DNA from: Arthrobacter sp. Leaf137
GTDB taxonomy: Bacteria; Actinomycetota; Actinomycetes; Actinomycetales; Micrococcaceae
Reading direction: 5' to 3'
DNA length: 64,000 nucleotides
Assembly: GCF_001423525.1 (NCBI RefSeq)
Contig: NZ_LMOI01000001.1
Location: 372,001 to 436,000 of the forward strand
Position 1 is the stretch's first letter. Each line of letters begins with the position of its first letter. Shown here one piece after another: positions 53,091 to 62,261 of the stretch. The translations under genes were made by a program, and so were the position numbers. Under the pieces are notes generated by a model. That model was not told where the DNA came from. It saw only the letters and a list, made by a program, of their open reading frames with translations, and did not search any database.

Positions 53091-53960
53091 TCAGTTGATG
53101 AAATCCTTCATCCAGGCTTTCAGGTCCTCACCGAACTCCACCCGCTCAGATGCAAGGGTGATGACGGCCTTGAGGTAACTGAGTTTGTCGCCGGTATCGA
53201 AGCGGCGGCCCTTGAAAACCACACCGTACACGCCGGAGCCTTCGCCTTCGCCAGCAGCCAGGGTCTGGAGGGCATCCGTCAGCTGGATTTCGTTGCCTCG
53301 CCCCGGGGCCGTGTTCTCAAGGACCCCAAATACGGCCGGGTGAAGGACATAGCGGCCAATGACAGCCAAGTTGGAGGGAGCTTCGGCGACCGCGGGCTTC
53401 TCCACCAGGCTGTTAACGCGGACATAGTCCTCGCCCTCAACAGCAGTGATATCGGCACAGCCATAGGCACTGATCTGCGACGGATCCACCTCGATCAGGG
53501 CGATTACCGAACCGCCGGTCTTCTGCTGCACCTCGATCATGGTGCTCAGCAGGTCCTCAGCCTCATCAATGAGGTCATCACCGAGCAGCACTGCAAACGG
53601 CTCGTTCCCAACGTGCTGCTTGGCGCACAGCACCGCATGGCCGAGGCCCTTGGCTTCGCCCTGACGGACGTAGTGGATGGGACCGAGTTCTGATGCAGCC
53701 TGGATGGACTGCAGCCGGTCTTTGTCCCCCTTTTGTTCCAGCAGGCGCTCCAGGCCCGGGGCCCGGTCGAAGTGGTCCTCGAGGGCGCGCTTGCTGCGGC
53801 CCGTGATCATCAGGACGTCGTCCAGGCCGGATTTGATGGCTTCTTCGACGACGTACTGGATGGCCGGGCGGTCAACCACCGGCAACATTTCCTTCGGCAT
53901 TGCCTTGGTGGCGGGCAGGAAGCGAGTTCCCAATCCGGCCCGGCGGGACGGCAAAGTCAA
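53091..53960 (-). CDS. galU: UTP-glucose-1-phosphate uridylyltransferase, altered N-terminus
   Basis: 289 residues from TTG 53960. From AGLGTRFLPATKAMPKEML onward the match to GalU is excellent, with VVDRPAIQYVVEEA, GLGHAVLCA, LLGDDLI and VEKP. The normal start (…RKAVIPA before AGLGTR) is absent: the reading begins TLPSRR and is closed by a stop a short way upstream. Another frame just before reads AVPPG, close to AVIPA, as if two bases were missing. The gene may be 5'-damaged, or this may be a sequencing indel. GalU makes UDP-glucose for the polysaccharide genes alongside. Confidence 0.8.
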   Translation of the reverse strand: MTLPSRRAGLGTRFLPATKAMPKEMLPVVDRPAIQYVVEEAIKSGLDDVLMITGRSKRALEDHFDRAPGLERLLEQKGDKDRLQSIQAASELGPIHYVRQGEAKGLGHAVLCAKQHVGNEPFAVLLGDDLIDEAEDLLSTMIEVQQKTGGSVIALIEVDPSQISAYGCADITAVEGEDYVRVNSLVEKPAVAEAPSNLAVIGRYVLHPAVFGVLENTAPGRGNEIQLTDALQTLAAGEGEGSGVYGVVFKGRRFDTGDKLSYLKAVITLASERVEFGEDLKAWMKDFIN

Positions 53961-54708
53961 ACAATGGCCTGAAAATGAACTACTTCACATTTAATCTCAC
54001 TACTGCTGCTTAGCGGCTACTAAAGTCGATAGATTTTTCCTTGTCGGAGGGCTTATTTCGCCTTGGAGACACCTGCCTCGCACTGTCGGATGGAATATTA
54101 AGAGATGTTAATCACGCCGGATAATTTGGACACGAATGCGTCCAAATTGGAGTGATGCCGTACAGTCCGCGCGCAGCCGCGACCGGACTGGAGCGCGTCA
54201 GACCCGCCTGACCTGCGACGATGCCACGCTAGGCGCCTTTTCGTCAGATTGCTGAGGAAATCCTGAGAAGTAGGCCACACATTTATCAATTCTTGAGCCG
54301 CTTGCGAGAAGAAGCTGAGAAGTCACTGGTTTGCTGGGTATTCAGGGAACTAGGTAGTGCCATTGCGAGAATTGAGTACTCGCTACCCGTGCGCTGTCAT
54401 CCCATAAATGTTTCTACTTATAGTGTTCAATTTCGGTCTTCTCCGGGAGGCCCCACCAGCCGGAGTCGGCGGCGGTGGCCAGCTCCCTGAGACCGGGTTG
54501 GCTCCCCCAGTCCGCCGTCGACTCCCTTGCCCTGCCCGTCTCAAGATCCCTGCCAAATTTCAGTTACTAAACCAGCGCCTGCCGCGTCTCATCGTCGAAG
54601 AGAGACCGGCGGGCGTTTCCATGCCCGCAGAAAACCCACCATGTGGGGAAGCACCGCCCCGGCCGTCCGGCTTCCACCCGCCTGCCCTAGAGGAAAGACC
54701 CGCATCTC
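53961..54708. other. AT-rich divergent region of the exopolysaccharide block
   Basis: About 750 bp between galU and the transporter gene, much richer in AT than its surroundings (53980-54430). It holds a 9-bp inverted repeat at 54123-54148 and several CTGAG(A)A words. Short frames here (for example 54098-54289 and 54293-54490) have no ribosome site or similarity. It probably carries the main promoters of the block. Confidence 0.5.
54123..54148. promoter_or_regulatory. Inverted repeat AATTTGGAC-N8-GTCCAAATT
   Basis: Perfect 9-bp arms (123-131 and 140-148) in the AT-rich divergent region. The arms are 17 bp apart start to start, which fits a dimeric repressor on one DNA face. Confidence 0.6.
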
Positions 54709-56160
54709 TTGAAGTTTTTGCTGCACGATTCGTATGCCCGCCAGATGTCCATGATCATCGTCCTGGGACTGGTGTTGTCGGCACTTGTACCCTTCGCCGT
54801 CCAGCTCTTTCCCGCGGGCCTGGATCTTCCCGTGTTCGCGGCAGCTGCACTGCCCCTCCTGCTGGCCCTCGCCCTCATCGTCAGGCCCGGCATCGCCGGC
54901 CCGCACCGCAACGGAAACCGTCCGGCTGCTGAACGGCTGGGGGCTGCACTCCTCCTGTACCTCTCTCCGGTACTCCTGCTGAACATCGTCTACCCGCTGG
55001 TAAGCCCGTCCATGGCGGCGGTGGACGTAGACGGGGTGCCGCTGACCCTGGTGGTACTGGCCTCCTCCATCACCGTGCCGTGGATGGCGCAGGCAGCCTG
55101 CCTTCCCATTTACCGGGTGCTGGGTGATCTCATGGCCGAGCGGAACCTGGGCGCCATTACGCAGCGTTTCTGCCAGTTCTGGCCCATGATCTTTGTCCAG
55201 TCGCTGCCCCTGATTGCCGTGTTTGCAGTGCCCATGTGGCTGGCAACAGGGTGGTCCGCAACAGTGATGCTGGACTACGTCATCCTGTGTGTTCTCCACC
55301 TGCTCTTCGTCCAGTCGCTCGTCCTGGCCAACGTGGCAAACCGGCGTGGCCTGTGGGCCATCGCCTGGTCAGGCTATGCAGCCGCGCTCTTCGTAGCTCC
55401 CACCATCTGGTGGCTTCCGCCGCTGGTAGGCACCCTGACCCAGCTCGTGGCCATGCGTTCGGGCCTCCGCCACCTCGGTTTCGCCCAGCGCCTGGACATG
55501 CGCGTCATTGGCCTGGACCTGGTCCGCGGGCTCCTCATGGGTGCAGTCCTGTGGGCGGATAAGTTCGCCCTGTTCGTGGTGACCAAGGGCGATTTCCACG
55601 TGGTGGCCGTCTTTGCAGCCATGCTCCCGGCAGTGGTGGCGTACAACTTCTACTTCGTCCACCTGGCTCCCGGCGTGGACAGGGCGCTGGGAAGCCTGCA
55701 CCGCGACATTGCCGAAGCCCCCATCAGCTCCCTCAAGGGCAGTTCCCGCCGGCTCACCCGTGTGGTGGACCGCTCGGTGCTGCTGACGGGGGCCATCGCG
55801 GCGCTGCTGACCCTCTCGGTGAGCCTGTTGATGGCCGGATTCGATCCGCTGCACACGCTGCTGGCCGTTGCTGCCGCCGCGGCGTCATGGGGATTCATGG
55901 TCCTGACCCTGCTGAGCTACGAACTGGACTTCATCGGCGAAAAGACCACACCCCAGATCCTCGGAGCGGCGCACCTGGCCGTGTGCATCCTCGCCTTCGT
56001 GGCCGGCGGGCTGTTCGGCCCCCTGGCCGGGGCGGCCGGAAGCTACCTGCTGCTGGGAGCCGTGGACTTCATCCTCATCGGCATCGCCTGGATGTTCTAC
56101 AAGCACCACTGGAGCCAGCCGGAATACACGCTCTTTTGGCGCCACGCCACCACCTGGTGA
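54709..56160 (+). CDS. PelG-like polysaccharide transporter (multi-pass)
   Basis: 483 residues from TTG 54709 with AGAGGAAAG upstream. About twelve hydrophobic helices, a basic loop (LRHLGFAQRLDMRVIGLDL) and no signal peptide. Because a PelF-like glycosyltransferase follows directly, the best reading is a PelG/MOP-type transporter that moves the chain across the membrane. Identification rests mostly on topology and neighbourhood. Confidence 0.6.
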   Translation: MKFLLHDSYARQMSMIIVLGLVLSALVPFAVQLFPAGLDLPVFAAAALPLLLALALIVRPGIAGPHRNGNRPAAERLGAALLLYLSPVLLLNIVYPLVSPSMAAVDVDGVPLTLVVLASSITVPWMAQAACLPIYRVLGDLMAERNLGAITQRFCQFWPMIFVQSLPLIAVFAVPMWLATGWSATVMLDYVILCVLHLLFVQSLVLANVANRRGLWAIAWSGYAAALFVAPTIWWLPPLVGTLTQLVAMRSGLRHLGFAQRLDMRVIGLDLVRGLLMGAVLWADKFALFVVTKGDFHVVAVFAAMLPAVVAYNFYFVHLAPGVDRALGSLHRDIAEAPISSLKGSSRRLTRVVDRSVLLTGAIAALLTLSVSLLMAGFDPLHTLLAVAAAAASWGFMVLTLLSYELDFIGEKTTPQILGAAHLAVCILAFVAGGLFGPLAGAAGSYLLLGAVDFILIGIAWMFYKHHWSQPEYTLFWRHATTW

Positions 56161-56226
56161 CCGCCGCGGCGGTCACCACACCAGCACCAACCACCCAGCA
56201 GCACCACCGAACGCCTGATTACCAGA

Positions 56227-57933
56227 ATGCATAAGGGGAACATTTTGTACTCGACACTGAAAAGCCCGAAAACACTGCCCAAGGACGTTTTGCCGCTGCG
56301 GACCTCCGGACCGGCACCGGCCGCAAAGCCTGAGTACGAAGACGTTGACGTAGCCATCGTCATGGAGTCCACCTACCCGTTCCTCAAAGGCGGGGTGTCC
56401 GCGGTGGTCCACGACATCGTCACCCACAACCCCGATCTGAGCTACGGCATCATCCACATCACGTGGGACTCAAACTCCCCGCTGACAGACCTCTACGGCA
56501 TGCCCGCAAACGTCCGGTGGGTCCGCACCGTGTTCCTCAGCATGGAAGAGCACCGGCAGGATTTCCTTGCGGTGTCTGCCAAGGACCTGGGCATGACCCC
56601 CCAGCAGCGCGAGCAGCTCTCCCACCGGCTCTTCGACTCCATCTATGCGCTCTCCGAATACGGTGACGTTGACGGGCTGTGGGAGCTCATTGATGAAGGC
56701 CTTAACGAACGAACCCGGCAGTACCCGCTCTGGGCGCTCCTGGGCTCCCGGGAGTTCATGCAGGCACTGCAGGACCGGATGCCCCAGCTGAACCTGTCCC
56801 TGGCCAACTCGTTCTGGACCCTGCGCAACTTCTTCTCCCTGGCCTATGCCGTGCTTGGGGAAACCATGCCCCGGGCCAGCGTCTACCACGCTCACACCAC
56901 CGGCTACGCGTCACTGCTCGGGGCGGCCGCCGCCCGCGACCATGACACCTCGTTCCTGCTGACCGAGCACAACCTCTACGTCCGCGACACGGTCAACACC
57001 CTTCTGGACCGCAACATGGCCCTGTCCATCACGGAGGACGATTACCGGACCTTCGACGTGACCCCGGACCAGCGCGCCTGGATGGCCTGGTGGACCGAAA
57101 TGGGCCGCTTCTGCTACCCCAGTGCCCGCCTGATCACCTACCTGTACCCCAGCGCCATTACCGAGGCTGCCCGCCTGGGTGCCGATATCGATAAATCCGT
57201 GGTGGTGCCCAACGGCATGGTCATCGAAGAGTTTGACCACAAGTACCGTGCCCGGCAGCAGGCGCTGGCAACGATGGAAAAGGAAGGCTCGGACTACGTC
57301 TGGCACCTCGTCTACATCGCTCGGGTAGTGCCCATCAAGGGACTCCTTGACCTGCTCTCCAGCCTCGAAATCCTCAGGGACCGCGGCTACCCCAATATCC
57401 ACCTGGACGTCCTGGGCCCCACCGAGCACGTCCCCGAATACTACGAAGCCTGCCTGGCGAAAATCGACGCCCTCGGCCTCACCGACCACGTGACCATCCA
57501 CGGGACGGTCCACGTCCGGGACATGCTGGACCAGTTCGATCTCCTGGTCCTGCCCAGCTACAACGAGGGCCAGCCCATCGTCATCCTCGAGGCAATGGCC
57601 GCCGGCATCCCCACCGTGGGCTCGGATGTGGGAGGCGTTGCCCAGCAGATCGCCGATAACCTCATCACCCCGGACGGCCGCACCATCGGTCCCTGCGGCG
57701 AGACCGTCACCCCGGGCGATGTCCACCAGATGGCTGACGGAATCCAGGCAGTGATCGGCAACCTGGATGAGTACGCGGCCTACGCAGCCAACGCCCGCAC
57801 CCGCGTCCAGGAACTTTTCCAGATGCACGAGGTCATGTCCTCCTACAACCAGATTTACCGCGCTTTGGGCGATCTTCCGGTCGTCGACGACATGGCTGAG
57901 TTCATCGACGAAAAGGTCCCGGCAGAACTGTGA
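56227..57933 (+). CDS. PelF-like GT4 glycosyltransferase
   Basis: 568 residues (ATG 56227; TTG 56245 with AAGGGG ahead may be the real start). VAIVMESTYPFLKGGVSAVV is the PelF N-terminal signature, HAHTTGYASLLGAAAA and LLTEHNLYVRD follow, and the C-terminal GT-B half has LVYIARVVPIKGL, DVLGPTEHVPEYY and SYNEGQPIVILEAMAAGIP with the two donor-binding Glu. It polymerises nucleotide sugars in the cytoplasm for the transporter upstream. The stop overlaps the hydrolase start. Confidence 0.88.
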   Translation: MHKGNILYSTLKSPKTLPKDVLPLRTSGPAPAAKPEYEDVDVAIVMESTYPFLKGGVSAVVHDIVTHNPDLSYGIIHITWDSNSPLTDLYGMPANVRWVRTVFLSMEEHRQDFLAVSAKDLGMTPQQREQLSHRLFDSIYALSEYGDVDGLWELIDEGLNERTRQYPLWALLGSREFMQALQDRMPQLNLSLANSFWTLRNFFSLAYAVLGETMPRASVYHAHTTGYASLLGAAAARDHDTSFLLTEHNLYVRDTVNTLLDRNMALSITEDDYRTFDVTPDQRAWMAWWTEMGRFCYPSARLITYLYPSAITEAARLGADIDKSVVVPNGMVIEEFDHKYRARQQALATMEKEGSDYVWHLVYIARVVPIKGLLDLLSSLEILRDRGYPNIHLDVLGPTEHVPEYYEACLAKIDALGLTDHVTIHGTVHVRDMLDQFDLLVLPSYNEGQPIVILEAMAAGIPTVGSDVGGVAQQIADNLITPDGRTIGPCGETVTPGDVHQMADGIQAVIGNLDEYAAYAANARTRVQELFQMHEVMSSYNQIYRALGDLPVVDDMAEFIDEKVPAEL

Positions 57934-59012
57934 GCGGCGTCGGCGCCTGGATCAGATACGGCGATCCGATCACCCCGGACCAGCTGGCTTTCGCGGCGGA
58001 ACACTACCGCGCGGCCATCCTGCAGCCCTGGGAGACGGACGCGGCAGCGGAGCTGAAGCGGCTCCGACCGGATATGACAGTCCTGTGCTACAAATGCCTG
58101 TCCTCCACCCGGGACTACGAGCCCGGCCCGGTGTACAGCTCTGGTGTCAGCCATCAGGAGGCCGAGGACCAGGGCGGGAATTGGTTCGCCACCCGGCTGG
58201 ACGGTTCCCGGATCCAGTGGAACAGGTACGGCGGGCACTGGCAGATGAACGTCCTGGACCCCGGGTATCGCGAGCGCTGGGTCCGGAATGTCACCGCTGA
58301 GCTTGCGGATTCGCCCTTCGACGGGGTGATGGCTGATAACGACGTCTTCGAGGACTACTACCAGCTGAACCTTCCCATCCGGGAAGCCGCGTCCATGGCC
58401 GAGCTCCGGGATGGGCTGGATCTGCTGGTGCACGCCGCCGGCCAATCCCTGAACGGCGTCGGCAGGATCCTCGTCCCCAACATTGCGGAATCACGACGGC
58501 GGCCCGGGCGTTGGGCCTCGCACGCCGCCTATGGCGGGGGTTTCGAAGAAGTATGGCTGGGTTACGGACCGAAGGACCTTTTTGATCCCCGGACCGCCGA
58601 GGCCCAGCTGCCGCAGGTGGAAGGTCCCGGCCTGTCCATCCTGCGCGTTCCCACCGACGGGGATGACTCCCATCCCAACTTCACGTACGGGCTGGCCGCC
58701 TTCTGGATCTTCGGCGCCGGCCGCGGATCGTATTCGGCAACAGCCCACGACGATTACAGCCGCACCCAACACATCCCTGAGCTCGACTGGAGCCTGGGCA
58801 ATCCGGCGGAAGAACCCAAGGGCCGCAACCACGTCTGGTCCCGGGAATTCAGCGGCGGCTGGGCGGCCGTGAACTTCAACCAGGACGGCCGCCGCCGGCG
58901 CCGGATCAGCGTTCCTGCCGGCTTGGCGGACGCTGCGGGGAACCCGGCCCCATCATCAGTTGTCCTGCCGGCACAGCGGGGCATCATTTATCAGCGAGGG
59001 AAGAACAATTAA
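57930..59012 (+). CDS. Glycoside hydrolase-like protein (GHL15-type)
   Basis: 360 residues; the GTG at 57930 overlaps the PelF stop. A TIM-barrel-type layout: AILQPWETDAAAELKRLRP, MTVLCYKCLS, FDGVMADNDVFEDYY (acidic pair) and NHVWSREFSGGWAAVNF. It resembles the putative glycosyl hydrolase family GHL15. No signal peptide is present, which is odd for a hydrolase of an exported polymer. In Pel-type clusters a GH trims the polymer; this may be the local counterpart (inference). Confidence 0.65.
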   Translation: MSGVGAWIRYGDPITPDQLAFAAEHYRAAILQPWETDAAAELKRLRPDMTVLCYKCLSSTRDYEPGPVYSSGVSHQEAEDQGGNWFATRLDGSRIQWNRYGGHWQMNVLDPGYRERWVRNVTAELADSPFDGVMADNDVFEDYYQLNLPIREAASMAELRDGLDLLVHAAGQSLNGVGRILVPNIAESRRRPGRWASHAAYGGGFEEVWLGYGPKDLFDPRTAEAQLPQVEGPGLSILRVPTDGDDSHPNFTYGLAAFWIFGAGRGSYSATAHDDYSRTQHIPELDWSLGNPAEEPKGRNHVWSREFSGGWAAVNFNQDGRRRRRISVPAGLADAAGNPAPSSVVLPAQRGIIYQRGKNN

Positions 59013-60036
59013 GATTCTCATCACCGGTGGTTGCGGATACATCGGATCGCACACCATCCTCCAGCTGCTCGAGGCCGGGCATGACATCACCGTGATCGAT
59101 AACCTCAGCAACTCCCTGTCCGAGTCACTGCTGCGCGTGGAGAAACTGACAGGCAAGGACATTTCCTTCGTTGAAGGGGACATCGCGGACAGGTCATGCC
59201 TCGAGCGGATCTTTGGCCAGGACGATATTGAGGCGGTCATCCATTTCGCCGGGTACAAGGCCGTGGGCGAGTCCGTTGACCAGCCGCTGCGCTATTACGG
59301 CAACAACGTCAGCGGAACACTGACGCTCCTGGAGACCATGGACGCTCACGGCATCCGGAACATGGTGTTCAGTTCATCCGCCACCGTGTACGGCGCGAAC
59401 CCCCAGATGCCGCTGCGCGAAGACTTCCCGCTGCGGGCCACCAATCCGTACGGCCGGACCAAGCAGCACATTGAAGAGATCCTGGTGGATCTGCAGGCAG
59501 CGGACAGCCGGTGGCGGATTGCGCTGCTGCGCTACTTCAACCCCGTGGGCGCCCACCCTTCCGGGCTCATCGGAGAAGACCCGCAGGGCCCGCCCAACAA
59601 CCTGTTCCCCTTCGTCACCCAGGTGGCGGTGGGCCGCAGGGACAAGGTCAGCGTCTTCGGCAATGACTACCCCACGGCTGATGGGACAGGCGTCCGCGAC
59701 TACATCCACGTCATGGACCTCGCTGCGGGCCACGCGGCCGCGCTGGACTATCTGTCCGACCACGAGGGGCTGCACACGTGGAACCTTGGGACCGGGCGGG
59801 GCTATTCGGTGCTGGAAATCATCCACGCGTTCGAGGCCGCCTCCGGCACCAGCGTGCCCTACGAGCTGGTGGACCGGCGCCCGGGAGATGCACCGGTCAG
59901 CCTGGCCGATCCTTCCAGCGCCCTCCGGGATCTGGGGTGGAAGGCGTCGGAGACGCTGGAGAGCATGTGCTCGGACGCGTGGCGCTGGCAGCAGCACAAC
60001 CCGGACGGCTACCGGGCGAAGGCCCTGCCTGCATGA
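59008..60036 (+). CDS. galE: UDP-glucose 4-epimerase, probable ATT start
   Basis: 342 residues if translation starts at ATT 59008. The family start (MKILITGG) matches exactly ATT-AAG-ATT, GAGGGA lies 6 nt before it, and the codon overlaps the hydrolase stop (ATTAA) like a normal ATGA junction. Otherwise a TTG at 58960 would be needed. Landmarks: GGCGYIGSHT, SSSATVYGANP, NPYGRTKQH and RYFNPVGAHPSG. It interconverts UDP-glucose and UDP-galactose (possibly the N-acetyl forms) for the polymer. Confidence 0.9.
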   Translation: MKILITGGCGYIGSHTILQLLEAGHDITVIDNLSNSLSESLLRVEKLTGKDISFVEGDIADRSCLERIFGQDDIEAVIHFAGYKAVGESVDQPLRYYGNNVSGTLTLLETMDAHGIRNMVFSSSATVYGANPQMPLREDFPLRATNPYGRTKQHIEEILVDLQAADSRWRIALLRYFNPVGAHPSGLIGEDPQGPPNNLFPFVTQVAVGRRDKVSVFGNDYPTADGTGVRDYIHVMDLAAGHAAALDYLSDHEGLHTWNLGTGRGYSVLEIIHAFEAASGTSVPYELVDRRPGDAPVSLADPSSALRDLGWKASETLESMCSDAWRWQQHNPDGYRAKALPA

Positions 60037-60038
60037 CG

Positions 60039-60074
60039 CGCCCGACGGCGTAACTTGCCTGCCGCCGTCGGGCG
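60039..60074. terminator. Convergent terminator with CGACGGCG core
   Basis: Perfect 12-bp arms CGCCCGACGGCG (039-050) and CGCCGTCGGGCG (063-074) with a 12-nt loop, between galE and the convergent gene that ends at 60076. Confidence 0.8.
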
Positions 60075-60075
60075 T

Positions 60076-61536
60076 TCAGGGAGCAGGGAGGTACTTCCGG
60101 CCCAAGGTGAGCCAGCCGGGCTTGGTCTGGTCCTGCGAGGCGTTGGCGAAGCGCAGGGGCGTCCCGTTGGGAAGCGGATTCACGGGGCGCACCAGGAGGG
60201 TGTAGGTTCCGGGGACCAGTCCGCTGACGCTGACCGGCGCCTTCCACTGCACCGTCATTCCGGGCTTCACCGCGGTCAGCTTCCACGACGTTCCCCACGT
60301 CCTGGCTATGTTTCCAGCGCTGTCCACGGCTGCGATCTGCACCGGCCAGTCGTAATAGAAAGGTGCCACCCCCACGTTGCTGACCATGACACTGACATCG
60401 CTCTGGCCGGTCACGGTTCCGCGGGTGACGGCGAAAGAGGTCGCGTGGAACCGGTAGCCCAGGGACTGGGCCGCGGCGGTGGCGTTGCTGAACGCCTGTC
60501 CCGAGTAACCGGGGCTGAAGGCGTGCTGGTTGAGAAGCCAGGAGGCGTGGGTCGCTTGCACGCTGTCCGTGAACTTGTTGTCGGCACCGCTTTCCACCAC
60601 GGGGCAGAGCATGGGAGCGTCGAAAATGCAGTGCTGGATTTCGGGCCGGAGTTCCCCGCCCACCGGCTGGGTGAGCCATTTCTGGGTGGCGCCGGCCTGC
60701 GCCATTTTGTCCATGAAGTGCCACCCGGTCCCCGGCAAAGTGCTCACGGCGAAGGAGTCGTCGTGGTAGCCCACGTTCAGGCTGCTGTTGGCGGCGTCCG
60801 GGTACCTGACCTGGAGCTTGGTTTTGGTGAAGGCCTTCGTGTAGGCCTGCAGCACGCGCTGCTGGGAGGCAGGAGATGCGAGCCAGTTCTCGGCGGACGC
60901 CCACCCGTCGTGCGGGTAGGTGTGCCATTCGCCCCAGAAGCCCAAGAGGCCCATCTGGATGAACCCGATCCGTGGATCGCCGTTGTAGCGGGACCCCAGG
61001 GCGGCGATGAAACCGTCCATGGCGTCCAGGAGGCGGGGGTCGTCGTAGTTCGGGGAGACGCTGATCCCGCCGTTGCCGTGGTCCCAGTAGGTGTGGGTGG
61101 CGAGGCCGGAGTTCAGGAGGTACGCGGGGACCCCGGAAGGCTTTCCCGGATAGTCAAGGTAGAACCTGAAGACCGACTGGTGGCCGCGGGCGGCGATGGC
61201 GTTCAGCTGCGCTTCAAAACCTGACCAGTTATACGTGCCCGGTCCGGTCACAACGGAGCTGACCGGCACGTAGAACCACTCCATGGAATGGGGCACCCCG
61301 GTGTAACTGCCGGCGTACGGAACGAAACCTGCCAGGGGACTGCTCGCCGGGACAGGTCCGGCGGCCAGGGAAGCCCACTCACCCGCCGGATCCGCTGCTT
61401 CGGCCGGAGGAGCCGCTGATCTGGAAGGAATGACCAACAGCACCGCAGCCACCAGGCATGAGACAGCAGCCGCGATAAAAAGCCGCCAGCCCTGAGCCTT
61501 TCCGCGCGAACGGTACCCCAAAGTATTCAATTGCAT
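60076..61536 (-). CDS. Secreted DUF4832-like (glycoside hydrolase-like) protein
   Basis: 486 residues from ATG 61536; a TTG 9 nt further in is better spaced from AGGGGGA. An N-terminal helix (LFIAAAVSCLVAAVLLVI) acts as signal or anchor. The main domain has MEWFYVPVSSVVTGPGTYNW, FRFYLDYPG, GLLGFWGEWHTYP (a likely catalytic Glu) and LNVGYHDDSFAV, as in the DUF4832 family of barrel proteins. The C-terminal 110 residues form an Ig-like module. It probably acts on the extracellular polymer of this block. Confidence 0.75.
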   Translation of the reverse strand: MQLNTLGYRSRGKAQGWRLFIAAAVSCLVAAVLLVIPSRSAAPPAEAADPAGEWASLAAGPVPASSPLAGFVPYAGSYTGVPHSMEWFYVPVSSVVTGPGTYNWSGFEAQLNAIAARGHQSVFRFYLDYPGKPSGVPAYLLNSGLATHTYWDHGNGGISVSPNYDDPRLLDAMDGFIAALGSRYNGDPRIGFIQMGLLGFWGEWHTYPHDGWASAENWLASPASQQRVLQAYTKAFTKTKLQVRYPDAANSSLNVGYHDDSFAVSTLPGTGWHFMDKMAQAGATQKWLTQPVGGELRPEIQHCIFDAPMLCPVVESGADNKFTDSVQATHASWLLNQHAFSPGYSGQAFSNATAAAQSLGYRFHATSFAVTRGTVTGQSDVSVMVSNVGVAPFYYDWPVQIAAVDSAGNIARTWGTSWKLTAVKPGMTVQWKAPVSVSGLVPGTYTLLVRPVNPLPNGTPLRFANASQDQTKPGWLTLGRKYLPAP

Positions 61537-61749
61537 TCCCCCTGAGACCCGGTGACAAGCACCCAAATGAGACCACACAGTGAAAAACATCAATGAGACC
61601 AGGAACTTCTGACGCCACTCCCAATGCGGCGTTTCAAACTCAGTACTTCGGACTGATCCTAAAGCCGCAGACCACCGTTTCCCCATGGGTTTCTCGATCT
61701 TTCTTCGAGAACTTTTTCCTGGAACCACACCTACCCCGAGGCCATACGC

Positions 61750-62214
61750 ATGACCCCCACACAATCCCCGTCCCCCGGCCTGAAGGCCCCGATCGCACAG
61801 AAGGCTCCGGCCCACGTGGCCGGTGCCCGGCCGGCGGTGGACCACTCGGTGCTCAACCGGTTGGAGGAAGAGCTGGAGGACGACGCCGGATACACCCCGG
61901 TGTTCGTGGCCAACTTCATCCAAGGCCTCCCCAAGAGGGTGGAACGGCTGCGCGTGGCCCTGGTCTCGGGCGACCTTGCAGGTTCCTTCGACGCGGTGCT
62001 CAGCCTCAAAACGTCCAGCCAGATGGTGGGCGCGGAGCAGCTGGTATCCCTGGCACAGCAGGTGGAAGCCGGACTGCGCCGGGACGCCGCGGCGGTTGAC
62101 TTGGCCGTTGCGCTGCCGCAGCTCGCAGCAACGTTCCTCACACCGATCACCCGGTGGAGCAGGGAGACCGTCCACAGCCTCACGTCCCGGTATCCCGGCA
62201 CGTTACGCGCCTGA
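61750..62214 (+). CDS. Hpt-like domain protein lacking the phospho-histidine
   Basis: 154 residues, GAGG 8 nt before the ATG. After a Pro-rich start, a helical bundle matches Hpt domains (VFVANFIQGLPKRVERLRVAL, MVGAEQLVSLAQQVEAGL). The active segment reads LSLKTSSQMVGA where Hpt proteins have H-x-L-K-G-S-S: the His is Leu and the Gly is Thr. It cannot accept a phosphate in the usual way and may be a binding-only regulator. Confidence 0.7.
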   Translation: MTPTQSPSPGLKAPIAQKAPAHVAGARPAVDHSVLNRLEEELEDDAGYTPVFVANFIQGLPKRVERLRVALVSGDLAGSFDAVLSLKTSSQMVGAEQLVSLAQQVEAGLRRDAAAVDLAVALPQLAATFLTPITRWSRETVHSLTSRYPGTLRA

Positions 62215-62261
62215 TGGTGCCGGCCCCGCGCTATCACTATTCCGTCCAACCGCGGCCCCTC

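Noticed and set aside
54098..54490. Two short reading frames (63 and 65 codons) in the island control region
   Set aside because: They have no ribosome site, no hydrophobic or domain pattern, and lie in an AT-rich regulatory region containing an inverted repeat.
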